Assembly (NCBI GenBank): GCA_027485835.1
Contig: JAIXQG010000002.1
Span: 1-64,000 of the forward strand
Length of the DNA: 64,000 nucleotides
DNA from: Alphaproteobacteria bacterium
GTDB taxonomy: Bacteria; Pseudomonadota; Alphaproteobacteria; UBA2136; UBA6156
Reading direction: 5' to 3'
The position numbers were made by a program, and so were the translations under genes. The notes beneath the pieces are model-generated. The model was not told the origin of the DNA. It saw nothing but the letters and a program-made list of their open reading frames with translations, and made no database searches. Of the stretch, positions 8,920 to 17,259 are shown one piece after another (position 1 is the first letter of the stretch; every line of letters starts with the position of its first letter).

Positions 8920-10638
8920 TTACATACTCTCTGGTGCATTTACGCCACAGAGGTTCAATACATCGGCAAGCACAGATCGTGCGGCAAGCGCAACGGCCAA
9001 ACGGTGATGCGTGGCTTGCACGTTGGCGGCATCCAGCCATTTTTCCGCGCCGTACCACGAGTGAACCTTGGAGGCGAGATTCTGGGCATAGAAGGTTAAG
9101 CGGTGCGGCTCGAGAGCTCGGCTGGCCTGTTCAATTAACGCCGGATACAGCATGACCTCACGCAGTACCGCACGGGCACCGGACGAGATATCCTTGGTTT
9201 CAGGGTCAAGAGAGTCCAAGCATACCGGAGCAATACCCAGCTCAGCACGCTGGCGTTCCACCGCACACAGGCGGGCGTGGGCGTATTGCACGTAAAAGAC
9301 AGGGTTTTCCATGGTTTTAGCCACTGCCAAAGCGAGGTCGAACGTCAGCGACGTGGTCGGTTTAACCGTCAGCATAGTAAAGCGGAAGGCATCGGAACCG
9401 ACTTCCTCCAGCACATCCGACAACAGCACGATGTTACCCGCACGTTTACTCAGCTTTACCGGCTGGCCATCGCGCAGCACCTTGACCATTTCGTACGGTA
9501 CAGGGTGATACACATCCTTGCGGCCGGTCAAAGCTTCAATGGCCTTAGAGAGCGGGGTAAACGAACCCGCTTGATCAATCCCAATCACGGTCACCAACAG
9601 CTCGTAACCGCGCTGGAGTTTATCGTAGTGGTAGGCAATGTCCTGCCCAAAATAGGTAGGTATACCGGCGCGGTTGAAAATGGCCTGGTCTTCCGGCAAA
9701 CCAAATTCGGTGGCTTTGAAGAGTGTCAGCTCAACCGGCTTATAGTCGGCTACTTCCTTGCCTTTTGGCGGCGGAAGCGTACCTTCGTACACCAGCCCCT
9801 TGTCGCGCAGAAGCTTCACCACGTCCTTCATGCGGCTGGTTTGGTGCATTTCGTGTTCGCTAAAGTAGCGGTCAAATTCAATATGCAGGGTTTTGATGTC
9901 GGTTTTAATGAGATCCAGACAGGCTTCCACTGCAAACGCGCGAAGCTCGTGCAGCAGCGTTTCTTCCTCCGTCATGTTCACCCATTTATCACCGTCGCGG
10001 TCCTTCAGCATTTGCGCGATATCAATCAGATATTCACCCGGATAACCATTCTCGGGGACATTTACATCCTGACCAAATAACTGCAGGTAACGCGCGTGCA
10101 AGCTCTTCACCAGTACCCGAATCTGACCACCAGCATCATTCACCAAATACTCGCGCCACACCGTACGGCCAGCTTTCTCAAGCAAATTCGCAATCGCATC
10201 GCCAAACACCGCATTCCGGCCGTGGCCAATATGAATCGGGCCGGTGGGGTTGATGCTCACATATTCCACCATCGCCTTGCGGGCATCCGGCGCATGCAAT
10301 TTGCCATAAGCCGCACCTTGCTTTACAGCCTCAATCCCCTGCCCTATCAAGGCCGATGTTTTCAGTCGGAAGTTAATAAAACCCGGACCGGCGATTTCCA
10401 CCGAGTCCACAGCCGGATACGCCTTAAATTCCTCGACGAGCATTTCGGCCAACGCACGCGGCGCCATACCGACTTTTTTCGCCAGCACCATAGCTGCATT
10501 GGTCGACAAATCTCCATGGGTCTCGTCTTTCGGAGACTCCAACACCACATTGGCAAAATCAGCTTCAGCCAAGCCCTTATCGGCCAGCTTGGTCTTCAAT
10601 ACACCCAGAATAAACTGGTTAAACTCAATATACAGCAT
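8920..10638 (-). CDS. argS: Arginyl-tRNA synthetase
   Basis: Class I synthetase for tRNA-Arg. It has the HIGH motif within INPTGPIHIGHGRNAVFGDA at about residues 131-150, the KMSKS equivalent KLSKRAGNIV, and a C-terminal DALR anticodon-binding domain ending in VLNLCGVNAPESM. The 572-residue length is normal. The ATG at 10638 is used; a GTG lies one codon upstream. It follows valS by 28 bases on the same strand. Confidence 0.97.
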   Translation of the reverse strand: MLYIEFNQFILGVLKTKLADKGLAEADFANVVLESPKDETHGDLSTNAAMVLAKKVGMAPRALAEMLVEEFKAYPAVDSVEIAGPGFINFRLKTSALIGQGIEAVKQGAAYGKLHAPDARKAMVEYVSINPTGPIHIGHGRNAVFGDAIANLLEKAGRTVWREYLVNDAGGQIRVLVKSLHARYLQLFGQDVNVPENGYPGEYLIDIAQMLKDRDGDKWVNMTEEETLLHELRAFAVEACLDLIKTDIKTLHIEFDRYFSEHEMHQTSRMKDVVKLLRDKGLVYEGTLPPPKGKEVADYKPVELTLFKATEFGLPEDQAIFNRAGIPTYFGQDIAYHYDKLQRGYELLVTVIGIDQAGSFTPLSKAIEALTGRKDVYHPVPYEMVKVLRDGQPVKLSKRAGNIVLLSDVLEEVGSDAFRFTMLTVKPTTSLTFDLALAVAKTMENPVFYVQYAHARLCAVERQRAELGIAPVCLDSLDPETKDISSGARAVLREVMLYPALIEQASRALEPHRLTFYAQNLASKVHSWYGAEKWLDAANVQATHHRLAVALAARSVLADVLNLCGVNAPESM

Positions 10639-10666
10639 CACGGATTCTTAAACTTTCAGGTTAACC

Positions 10667-13363
10667 TTAAGCACTCATTATGGCTTGCAGCTTACCGATA
10701 TTCTCGGTCAGCTCAGCCAAGCGGCTTCGGTTTTGCTCCAATACTTCGGCAGGTGCACGGTCTACAAAGTTGGGGTTACCCAGCATGGTGTTGATCTTCT
10801 CAACTTCCTTCAGCTGCTTTTCCAATTCGCGTTCCACACGGGCTTTTTCCGCTGCCACATCAATATGGCCACTCAGGTCCATAATGTACTCCACGCCATT
10901 TACCACGGCGGCGGCCTCACCTGTTTTGGCGGCTTCCACGCGGCCTTCAATGGCGGCAACACCGGCTACAGCCTTCAGCAAGGCCAAATCCCCTTGCAAA
11001 ACAGCCAAGTCGCTATCCGACGCACCACGCACCTGAACAGGCAACTCAGTTTTCGGAGAAAGCTTGTGCAAGGTCCGCGCCTGACGAATGGCACCTACCA
11101 CATCAATGGTCTTATTGACGCGCTGAGTCGCGACGGCATCGGTTGGCCATTGGTCATAGCTAGGCCAACGCTGCATCATCAAAAAGGCATCATCGTGAGC
11201 CGTATGGTTTTGCCACAGCTGCTCAGTAATATAGGGAATGAACGGACTTAACGCGCGTAGCAAGTTATCAAACCCCCAACCAACAACCGCGCGGGTTTCG
11301 GCCTGTACATCAGCGCCCATCTGCCCCGCCAGCAAGGGCTTGGTTAACTCCAAGTACCAGTCACACCATGTACCCCACGTAAAGTGGTACACCAATTGAG
11401 AGGCTTGGTTAAACTCATAAGCATCCAAATGCGCATCCAGCTTGGTGTACATGTTTTTCAGCTCGCCAATCAGCCACTTATTCACCGGATGGTTCACTTT
11501 GCGAATATCAAACGCTTTCGCATGATCGTCTGTGTAAGCCACATCCTGCATGGCTAAAAAGCGCGCCGCATTCCACAGTTTGGTGCAGAAGTTCCGGTTC
11601 TGCTCTACTTTGGCGGTACTAAAACGCATGTCTTCGGCACTGGCAATGCTCGCCATAGTAAGGCGCAACGCGTCGGTGCCGTAATCGTTAATCAGTTCGA
11701 TAGGGTCAAGCACGTTCCCCTTGCTCTTGCTCATCTTCTGGCCGTGCTCATCCAAAATCAGCCCATGGGTGTAAATCTTTTTGAACGGTACCTGATCCGT
11801 CAATTCAAGGCCCATCATCATCATGCGTACAAGCCAGAAGAACAGGATGTCGCGCCCGCTCATCACTACCATACCGGGGTAAAACGCTTGCAAACGTTCA
11901 CCTCCATGCGGCCAACCTTGCGTCACAAACGGCCAAAGGGCGCTACTGAACCAGGTATCGAGAATATCCTCGTCCTGTTTCCAGCCTTCGCCTTGCGGCG
12001 CCTTGTCGCCTACATAAATCTCAGGCTCACTCGAACCCTGCACATCACGGAACCATGCCGGAATACGATGTCCCCACCACAGCTGGCGGCTAATGCACCA
12101 GTCCTGAATATTCTCCAGCCAGTTACGGTACACGCGCTCATCGCGTTCATTCACAAAACCAATGTCGCCTTTGTCGGCCGCTTCCAGGCATTTCTTGGCT
12201 AAAGGCTCGCCCTTTACATACCATTGCCACGTCAGGTAGGGCTCCAAAATCGTATCATCACGCTCGGCATGGCCCACGTTGTGGGTATGCGGCTCAACCT
12301 TAATAAGCTGACCGATAGCCTCCAAGTCCGCCACAATCTGCCTACGCGCGGCAAAGCGGTCCAGCCCTTGGTAGGCCTCGGGGCAGTTCTGGTTCATCTT
12401 GCCATCCGGCGTCAGCAGGTTAATCAACGGAATGTTCACGCTGTCCTTGTGGCGCTGATAAAACGCAAAGTCGTTAAAGTCGTGGGCGGCAGTAATCTTG
12501 ACCATGCCGGAGCCGAATTCCGGGTCCACCATTTCATCCGCCACAATCGGAATCTCGCGATTCACCACCGGCACTAATACCAGCTTGCCTACCAAATCCT
12601 TGGCACGCTTATCGTCAGGGTGAATGGCAATCGCGCCATCGGCCAAAATCGTCTCAGGGCGGGTGGTGGCAATTTCAATACCATCCTGCCCGTTGTAGCT
12701 AAAATCGCCCGCAAACTTATAACGGACATGCCATAAATTGCCGTTCACTTCCTTGTGTTTTACCTCAAGGTCACTCACTGCCGTCCGCATCTTGGGGTCC
12801 CAGTTCACCAGTCGCTGGCCACGGTAAATCAAGCCACGCTTGTGCATTTCAATAAACACATGGTTAATCGCCGCACTGTACTGAGGGTCCATCGTAAAGC
12901 GTTCATTACCCCAGTCGCAGCTAATGCCTAAACGGCGCAACTGCCCACCAATCGTACCGGCACTGTGGTCCTTCCACTCCCATGCCTTTTCCATGAATTT
13001 TTCACGGCCGAAGTCAAAGCGATTCTTACCCTCTTTAGCCCATTGGCGTTCCAACACCACGTGCACGGCAATACTGGCGTGGTCGGTTCCCGGTTGGTAA
13101 AGTGCGTTTTTGCCCTGCATGCGGGCACGACGTACCAGAATATCCGGCAACGTGTTGTCCAAAGCATGCCCTAAGTGCAACGTGCCGGTCACATTCGGCG
13201 GCGGCATCATAATGGCGAACGGTTCTCCGTCCATGCTGGGGGCAAAACAGTTGTTGCGCTCCCAACGTTCGGCAATAGCAGGCTCTAAAGAGCCCGCATC
13301 ATAACGGGTTGCCAATCCCTCATTGCTCATGGAAGGATTTTGGGGCGCAGCAGACGTATTCAT
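10667..13363 (-). CDS. valS: Valyl-tRNA synthetase
   Basis: Class I synthetase with an editing (CP1) domain. Visible are PPPNVTGTLHLGHALDNTL (HIGH motif), the editing-domain stretch TTRPETILADGAIAIHPDD, KMSKSKGNVLDP, and a C-terminal coiled coil typical of ValRS (ARVERELEKQLKEVEKIN). It is 898 residues from the ATG at 13363. An in-frame TTG three codons earlier is better spaced from an AGG, so the true start could be either. The popZ-valS adjacency is an alphaproteobacterial signature. Confidence 0.97.
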   Translation of the reverse strand: MNTSAAPQNPSMSNEGLATRYDAGSLEPAIAERWERNNCFAPSMDGEPFAIMMPPPNVTGTLHLGHALDNTLPDILVRRARMQGKNALYQPGTDHASIAVHVVLERQWAKEGKNRFDFGREKFMEKAWEWKDHSAGTIGGQLRRLGISCDWGNERFTMDPQYSAAINHVFIEMHKRGLIYRGQRLVNWDPKMRTAVSDLEVKHKEVNGNLWHVRYKFAGDFSYNGQDGIEIATTRPETILADGAIAIHPDDKRAKDLVGKLVLVPVVNREIPIVADEMVDPEFGSGMVKITAAHDFNDFAFYQRHKDSVNIPLINLLTPDGKMNQNCPEAYQGLDRFAARRQIVADLEAIGQLIKVEPHTHNVGHAERDDTILEPYLTWQWYVKGEPLAKKCLEAADKGDIGFVNERDERVYRNWLENIQDWCISRQLWWGHRIPAWFRDVQGSSEPEIYVGDKAPQGEGWKQDEDILDTWFSSALWPFVTQGWPHGGERLQAFYPGMVVMSGRDILFFWLVRMMMMGLELTDQVPFKKIYTHGLILDEHGQKMSKSKGNVLDPIELINDYGTDALRLTMASIASAEDMRFSTAKVEQNRNFCTKLWNAARFLAMQDVAYTDDHAKAFDIRKVNHPVNKWLIGELKNMYTKLDAHLDAYEFNQASQLVYHFTWGTWCDWYLELTKPLLAGQMGADVQAETRAVVGWGFDNLLRALSPFIPYITEQLWQNHTAHDDAFLMMQRWPSYDQWPTDAVATQRVNKTIDVVGAIRQARTLHKLSPKTELPVQVRGASDSDLAVLQGDLALLKAVAGVAAIEGRVEAAKTGEAAAVVNGVEYIMDLSGHIDVAAEKARVERELEKQLKEVEKINTMLGNPNFVDRAPAEVLEQNRSRLAELTENIGKLQAIMSA

Positions 13364-13496
13364 AATATTCAAAACAACCTATTGGTGGGCACATGCGTGA
13401 AACACCCCAACCTACCGCATCAAAGCACCTAAAATCAAGCCCATCGGGGCAAAAAGGCCTATCTGAATCACTGATTTTACAAAGCCGAAATCCAAC

Positions 13497-14291
13497 TTAG
13501 CTTTGCGCCAGTTTGGAAATCTCTTCTTTTACTAATCTTTCAACAACTTCCGGAAGGTTCTTCGCCAACCAGTCCTGAACCATCGGCCGCAACGCCATCG
13601 CAAGCACTTCCGCAGGGAAAGCCACCTGCATTCCCTCAGGCCCCTGAATCGCCCCTACTTCAAACCGAGCCGCTGCCGCCGAAGCCACTTGCGCAACATC
13701 CAGATTTTCCGCAACAACCGAAGCAGCTTCCGGCTCGTCCGCAATCACCTCTTCATCAGCACCAAGAGTGTCATCAACTGGGTCAGCCTGAGCCACCTCT
13801 TCCACACCCAAGGGGCTCTCTTCGGCCATCAAGTCTTCTTTAGAAATTTTGGAAGCCACTACTTGCTGCTGCTGCTCCTGAGAGATTTCCGCCAACAAAC
13901 GGTCAAACTCATCCGCCGCATCGCCTAGTGGCGCAACGGGAACAGCGGGCGCAGGTGCCCCAACTTCCGACTGCAATAATTCGTCAACAACGTTTGACAT
14001 GTCGTTCGAGGCAACGGTTTTAGACTCCCCACTTGCTCCAAACGCATCCAGATCAATCAATTCCTCAACTTCAGATGCCGCGCCCGAACCTTCCACCATA
14101 TCGGTTTCACTCAACTCAAGCACATCGTCTTCGGCCTCATTTTCTGCCGCAGCCGCATCAATCAGGTCCGAGCTTCCGCTTCCCACCTTGCTACCCTCTT
14201 CCGCCACGCCACTGCGTATAGACGACAAAATATCGTCCATATCGGCCTGTACCGGACTGGTATTCATGGTGCTGGAACTATCATTTGCCAT
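13497..14291 (-). CDS. popZ: PopZ-like polar organizing protein (DUF2497)
   Basis: PopZ forms a polar condensate that tethers the chromosome origin and recruits cell-cycle proteins. The N-terminal helix MDDILSSIRSGVAEE (about residues 18-32) and the C-terminal oligomerisation region LRPMVQDWLAKNLPEVVERL followed by VKEEISKLA are diagnostic. Between them lies a long acidic, Ala/Glu/Asp-rich low-complexity linker with a short Gln run (residues 139-143), as expected for PopZ disorder. It is 264 residues, upstream of valS on the same strand, and borders the phage-like cluster. Confidence 0.92.
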   Translation of the reverse strand: MANDSSSTMNTSPVQADMDDILSSIRSGVAEEGSKVGSGSSDLIDAAAAENEAEDDVLELSETDMVEGSGAASEVEELIDLDAFGASGESKTVASNDMSNVVDELLQSEVGAPAPAVPVAPLGDAADEFDRLLAEISQEQQQQVVASKISKEDLMAEESPLGVEEVAQADPVDDTLGADEEVIADEPEAASVVAENLDVAQVASAAAARFEVGAIQGPEGMQVAFPAEVLAMALRPMVQDWLAKNLPEVVERLVKEEISKLAQS

Positions 14292-14445
14292 AGCAGATGG
14301 GGCTTCTTAATCCGTCCGTTGTCATTCTTGTGGGCATGGGTGTGCGCCTAACTTACAGGCTAATATAGGGAAGCAACGGCGCAAAATCCATCCTAACCAT
14401 GCTATTGGCGCCTTTTCCGCAAGCACTTATACCGCCCCCTGTGGC

Positions 14446-14895
14446 TTAGTTGCCTCTCAAGGGTGTTTTTGGGGCCACGCGTTCTTCTCGGTTTCCCATC
14501 TTTTCAAATGGTCTAAGCCCAAACCAAAACGCCATAATTCCGCCCACAATGGCATAATCCTCGGCCATCATCGGCACGCCTGTACAGCGGGCATACACAT
14601 ACCAAAAAAACGCCGTCAGTGTAATCACAGGCCTCACAAGCCCGCGCAACACACCAATCACGGGTAGCGCATTCACTGCCGCCATAGCGGCATCATGGCT
14701 TCTCGCCTTGTCAATTTCTGCCATTACGGCTTCCATCATTTTCTCGTCTTTGGTGAGAATATCCCCCACCACCCCGCTCACCTTACCCACGGTCTCCACA
14801 CTTAAACCGGTTTTATCGGCCACATCGGCCTTGCGCTCTTCCAGCAAACTATTCACGACCGAAAGCACCGGCATCGCCACATTCCACAAATTCAT
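14446..14895 (-). CDS. Holin resembling the three-TM GTA-release family
   Basis: A 149-residue protein. An N-terminal charged part includes a coiled region (about residues 16-70) and is followed by the hydrophobic core GVLRGLVRPVITLTAFFWYV and a second membrane segment, DYAIVGGIMAFWFGLRPFEK. This layout and the RPxITLxxFxxYxYA pattern resemble the Pfam family named for gene-transfer-agent release. Holins permeabilise the inner membrane so that a lysin can reach the wall. A strong GGAGG site precedes the ATG, and the 53-residue partner gene ends nine bases upstream. It is the last gene of the phage-like cluster. No lysin is adjacent. Confidence 0.75.
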   Translation of the reverse strand: MNLWNVAMPVLSVVNSLLEERKADVADKTGLSVETVGKVSGVVGDILTKDEKMMEAVMAEIDKARSHDAAMAAVNALPVIGVLRGLVRPVITLTAFFWYVYARCTGVPMMAEDYAIVGGIMAFWFGLRPFEKMGNREERVAPKTPLRGN

Positions 14896-14904
14896 CTCAG
14901 CCTC

Positions 14905-15066
14905 CTAATTTCCCACCACCGCGCCCCATACAAATCCGGCCAATGCGGCTAAGCCCGAAAAACACCACACAACGCCCGCCACAAATCCCCGATAACGCTC
15001 TAAATCTTCCCGAATTTCATGCACATCTGCACGCAATCCCCGCACTTCTTCCAGTAATTCCTTCAC
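14905..15066 (-). CDS. Small coiled-coil/one-TM protein upstream of the holin (XhlA-like topology)
   Basis: A 53-residue frame opened by GTG at 15066, four bases after a strong ribosome site (GAGGTGG). Residues 1-27 are charged with heptad spacing (KELLEEVRGLRADVHEIRED); residues 29-52 form one membrane helix ending in GAVVGN. A soluble coiled coil with a C-terminal anchor is the topology of XhlA-type lysis proteins that work with a holin. Similarity is by architecture only. It is probably co-translated with the holin. Confidence 0.6.
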   Translation of the reverse strand: MKELLEEVRGLRADVHEIREDLERYRGFVAGVVWCFSGLAALAGFVWGAVVGN

Positions 15067-15086
15067 TTTTCCACCTCTCTGCTCTT

Positions 15087-15109
15087 AAAAAGTGCCTAAA
15101 AAAAGGCAC
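15087..15109 (-). terminator. Intrinsic terminator in the leader of the holin gene pair
   Basis: Read on the minus strand, GTGCCT pairs with AGGCAC around a T-rich loop and is followed by TTTTT. It lies 20 bases upstream of the GTG start of the 53-residue gene, so transcripts arriving from the structural genes must read through it to express the holin. Confidence 0.6.
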
Positions 15110-15150
15110 CCAACTTGCGTTTAACCCCTCACCCACGTTAGATTGATTCC

Positions 15151-15702
15151 ATGACACGCAGCAAAGCCCCTACCCCCGAGTACGAAACCGACCCGGGGAA
15201 ACCGATTACCGGCAATCCCCTCACGCCGCAGCGCTATAATATTCTTCTCACCCGCCACGGCGAGGAGATCTCGTTCGACTTCCCGCCCGCCACGGCCGAC
15301 CTCATCACCCGTTTCGGTTACCTGTCGCCGTCCGATGTTCGCTGCCAAAGCGGCCTCATTCAAAACGAGGAAGATATCTACGACATGCTGGAAGCGGTGC
15401 TCGGTCGCGGCTACCGTGGTAATCTGGCCTATCACACCCGCAAGCAGGTTATCGTCTCGCTGCACGACACCGCCATTCTCGGCTACCAGCGCCAAGCCAT
15501 CATCGACCCCCGCCTGTCGAACGAAGTCGCCCTGTTCTGGGAAATCTACCTCGACCAACGCGTCTTCCCGCAGTCGCAGGAAGAAGATTGGCAAGCCCTG
15601 ATCGGCGAACTCATCATGGGCGAAAAGAACGATCCGGAAGCCGACCGCAAGCTGGCGGAAGACATTAAAAACCGTCTTCTCGACCAAGCCAAAGCCGACT
15701 AA
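15151..15702 (+). CDS. Unrecognised protein on the opposite strand within the phage-like cluster
   Basis: A 183-residue soluble, acidic protein with no signal peptide or membrane helix. The N terminus is Pro-rich and disordered (RSKAPTPEYETDPGKPITG); the rest looks like a compact alpha/beta fold (HGEEISFDFPPATADLI, EDIYDMLEAVLG, EEDWQALIGELIMGEKND). No family is recognised. It converges on the minus-strand gene ending at 15712 with a nine-base gap and no visible terminator, so each transcript would run antisense into the other. A plus-strand promoter guess (TTGCGT, 17 bases, TTAGAT) lies just ahead, and no clear ribosome site is seen. Being the only long plus-strand gene in the block, it may be a regulator or an accessory gene. 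Confidence 0.65.
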   Translation: MTRSKAPTPEYETDPGKPITGNPLTPQRYNILLTRHGEEISFDFPPATADLITRFGYLSPSDVRCQSGLIQNEEDIYDMLEAVLGRGYRGNLAYHTRKQVIVSLHDTAILGYQRQAIIDPRLSNEVALFWEIYLDQRVFPQSQEEDWQALIGELIMGEKNDPEADRKLAEDIKNRLLDQAKAD

Positions 15703-15711
15703 TTCCGCTAC

Positions 15712-16047
15712 CTACCCGATAAGTTTCTGCACCTGCACAAGCAGGTCATCCAACCGGAGAACCTCTGGCGTACCGTCCATAGCTACCAGCGTCAGCGTTT
15801 CACCGTCCGCACTCACGCGTACTTCTTTAAGTTTGGGGTGAAGCTCCAACGTATTCCACGCCAGCGCCGCCTGTTTCGTGCGGCCCTCAATCAGCATGGC
15901 TACCATTGCCTGAAAACTCGCGGCATGCTTGCGCATATGCGCCACTTGCTCTTCTTTTTGGGCCGTATAGGCCTCCATTTTGCGCTTCCACGGCAAAAAC
16001 TTCTGTTCCTGCCACTCTTTCGCCGTCGTATGTTTATTGTCCAACAC
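15712..16047 (-). CDS. Unrecognised small protein of the phage-like cluster
   Basis: A 111-residue protein. The first half is helical and basic (WQEQKFLPWKRKMEAYTAQK) and the second half is beta-like (KEVRVSADGETLTLVAMDG, then a Leu-rich helix). It begins six bases after the stop of the probable internal virion gene and shares its direction, so it is probably a virion or assembly protein. No homologue is recognised. Confidence 0.6.
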   Translation of the reverse strand: MLDNKHTTAKEWQEQKFLPWKRKMEAYTAQKEEQVAHMRKHAASFQAMVAMLIEGRTKQAALAWNTLELHPKLKEVRVSADGETLTLVAMDGTPEVLRLDDLLVQVQKLIG

Positions 16048-16053
16048 CTTACC

Positions 16054-16800
16054 CTAACCTCTTAAAAACAAACTACCGAGCAAGTTACTCGTGCCACCCA
16101 TCGCCGAATTAGCAACCGATTTCCCCAACGTCCCGCCCAGAGAACTCCCAAACGCATTTCCAAACGAACTCGAAGAATTATAATAATCCAAAATACTCGC
16201 CTGCCGCTGGGCATTCAGCGCCAAGCCACTGCTCTGGGCGCTTGCGGCAGCTTGCGCCGTGCGCGCCGCCTTACTGTCAGTGGCCGTGGCCGCCAAGTTG
16301 TAAAGGTTCTGCTGAAGGGCCAACTTCTCGCTCCGCACCTGGCTCGCCATCTCATCTTTCATCAGGCTCACGTTCTGCTCGGCATCCTGCTGGTCAAGCA
16401 AGCGCTGGCGGCGCACATCCTGCGCAGCAGTGCTATCGCTTAAGCCGCGTCGCGCCAATGTTTCCTCTTCGCTGCGGGTTCGCTCGGTCACCTGCTTACT
16501 CAGTAGCTTGGTCTGGGCCTGCTCCCACTGCCCCAGCACGCGCTGCGTCTCTTCATCCGCCGCATACTCACTCGACGACAACTTTTGAATTTCCGTCAAA
16601 CTTTCCGACATAATCGCGTTCAACTGGTCATGTTCGGCCTGTTGTTCCGCCGTCAGCGGTAAATTACGGGTAATGTAGGTCACACTGCCATCAGCATTGG
16701 TTACCGGCACCTGCTCCACACCATTCACTTCATCCCGTACCGTGCTCGGCGGCGCCGGTGGCGTCGGCGCAGGTGTACTTGTTTTAAACAAACTTCCCAT
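16054..16800 (-). CDS. Probable internal virion / DNA-ejection-type protein
   Basis: A 248-residue protein. The N terminus is Pro/Thr-rich (MGSLFKTSTPAPTPPAPPST). A long helical, Gln/Glu/Ala-rich stretch (about residues 50-195) includes RGLSDSTAAQDVRRQR, and the C-terminal tail is Gly/Ser-rich (SFGNAFGSSLGGTLGKS). This composition is common among small internal virion proteins of short-tailed phages encoded beside tail genes. It overlaps the GNAT-like gene upstream by 17 bases. The role rests on composition and position, not a recognised fold. Confidence 0.55.
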   Translation of the reverse strand: MGSLFKTSTPAPTPPAPPSTVRDEVNGVEQVPVTNADGSVTYITRNLPLTAEQQAEHDQLNAIMSESLTEIQKLSSSEYAADEETQRVLGQWEQAQTKLLSKQVTERTRSEEETLARRGLSDSTAAQDVRRQRLLDQQDAEQNVSLMKDEMASQVRSEKLALQQNLYNLAATATDSKAARTAQAAASAQSSGLALNAQRQASILDYYNSSSSFGNAFGSSLGGTLGKSVANSAMGGTSNLLGSLFLRG

Positions 16801-17254
16801 TGTGTCTCTCCTCTTGATTCTCCTGACGAAATTTTCGCGGCAACAAACCCGTTGTCATCACTAGAATAGGTTGCCTCACGTCCAGCGGTGTGGCCGGTAC
16901 AAATCCGGCAGCCAACCCCGCCTTCAAGGCCTTGCGCGTGGCGGGCTGAATCCACACGCAACGCAACTTCATGTCCTTAAATGCTACTTCAAACAACGTG
17001 CGTAACACTGCCGGTGTGGCCCATTTTCCCTGCTCGCTCGCCGCGCACACCACATCAAAAAACGCCACTCCGTCTTCCGGCGGCCCAAATACAAACCCCA
17101 CCTGTAGTCTGCTACCCTCCAGCACGCCATACACATGGGCCTTTTCAAAGTACGGTACCGCCTCGCTGTAGCGGGGCGGCACATCCGGAAACTTCTGCGC
17201 CACCATTAAACGGTACAACTCGGGCCACTGCCCGACATGAAGTAATTCCACCAT
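16784..17254 (-). CDS. GNAT-like protein, resembling T7-type internal virion protein A
   Basis: A 156-residue protein with a GNAT-like order of elements: VYGVLEGSRLQVGFVFG, then VAFFDVVCAASEQGKWATP, the helix AVLRTLFEVAFKD, and CVWIQPATRKALKAGLAAGF. Proteins of this kind occur among short-tailed phage virion genes (the T7 gp13 type) and may be structural rather than catalytic. It follows the collar-domain gene by five bases and overlaps the next gene. A clean Q/RxxGxG/A acetyl-CoA loop is not evident, so enzymatic activity is doubtful. Confidence 0.6.
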   Translation of the reverse strand: MVELLHVGQWPELYRLMVAQKFPDVPPRYSEAVPYFEKAHVYGVLEGSRLQVGFVFGPPEDGVAFFDVVCAASEQGKWATPAVLRTLFEVAFKDMKLRCVWIQPATRKALKAGLAAGFVPATPLDVRQPILVMTTGLLPRKFRQENQEERHNGKFV

Positions 17255-17259
17255 CGTTG

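Noticed and set aside
15121..15687. 188-codon minus-strand frame overlapping the plus-strand gene at 15151
   Set aside because: It is the shadow of that gene. The plus-strand product has the more natural composition, and the minus-strand frame would run through the start of the leader terminator region.
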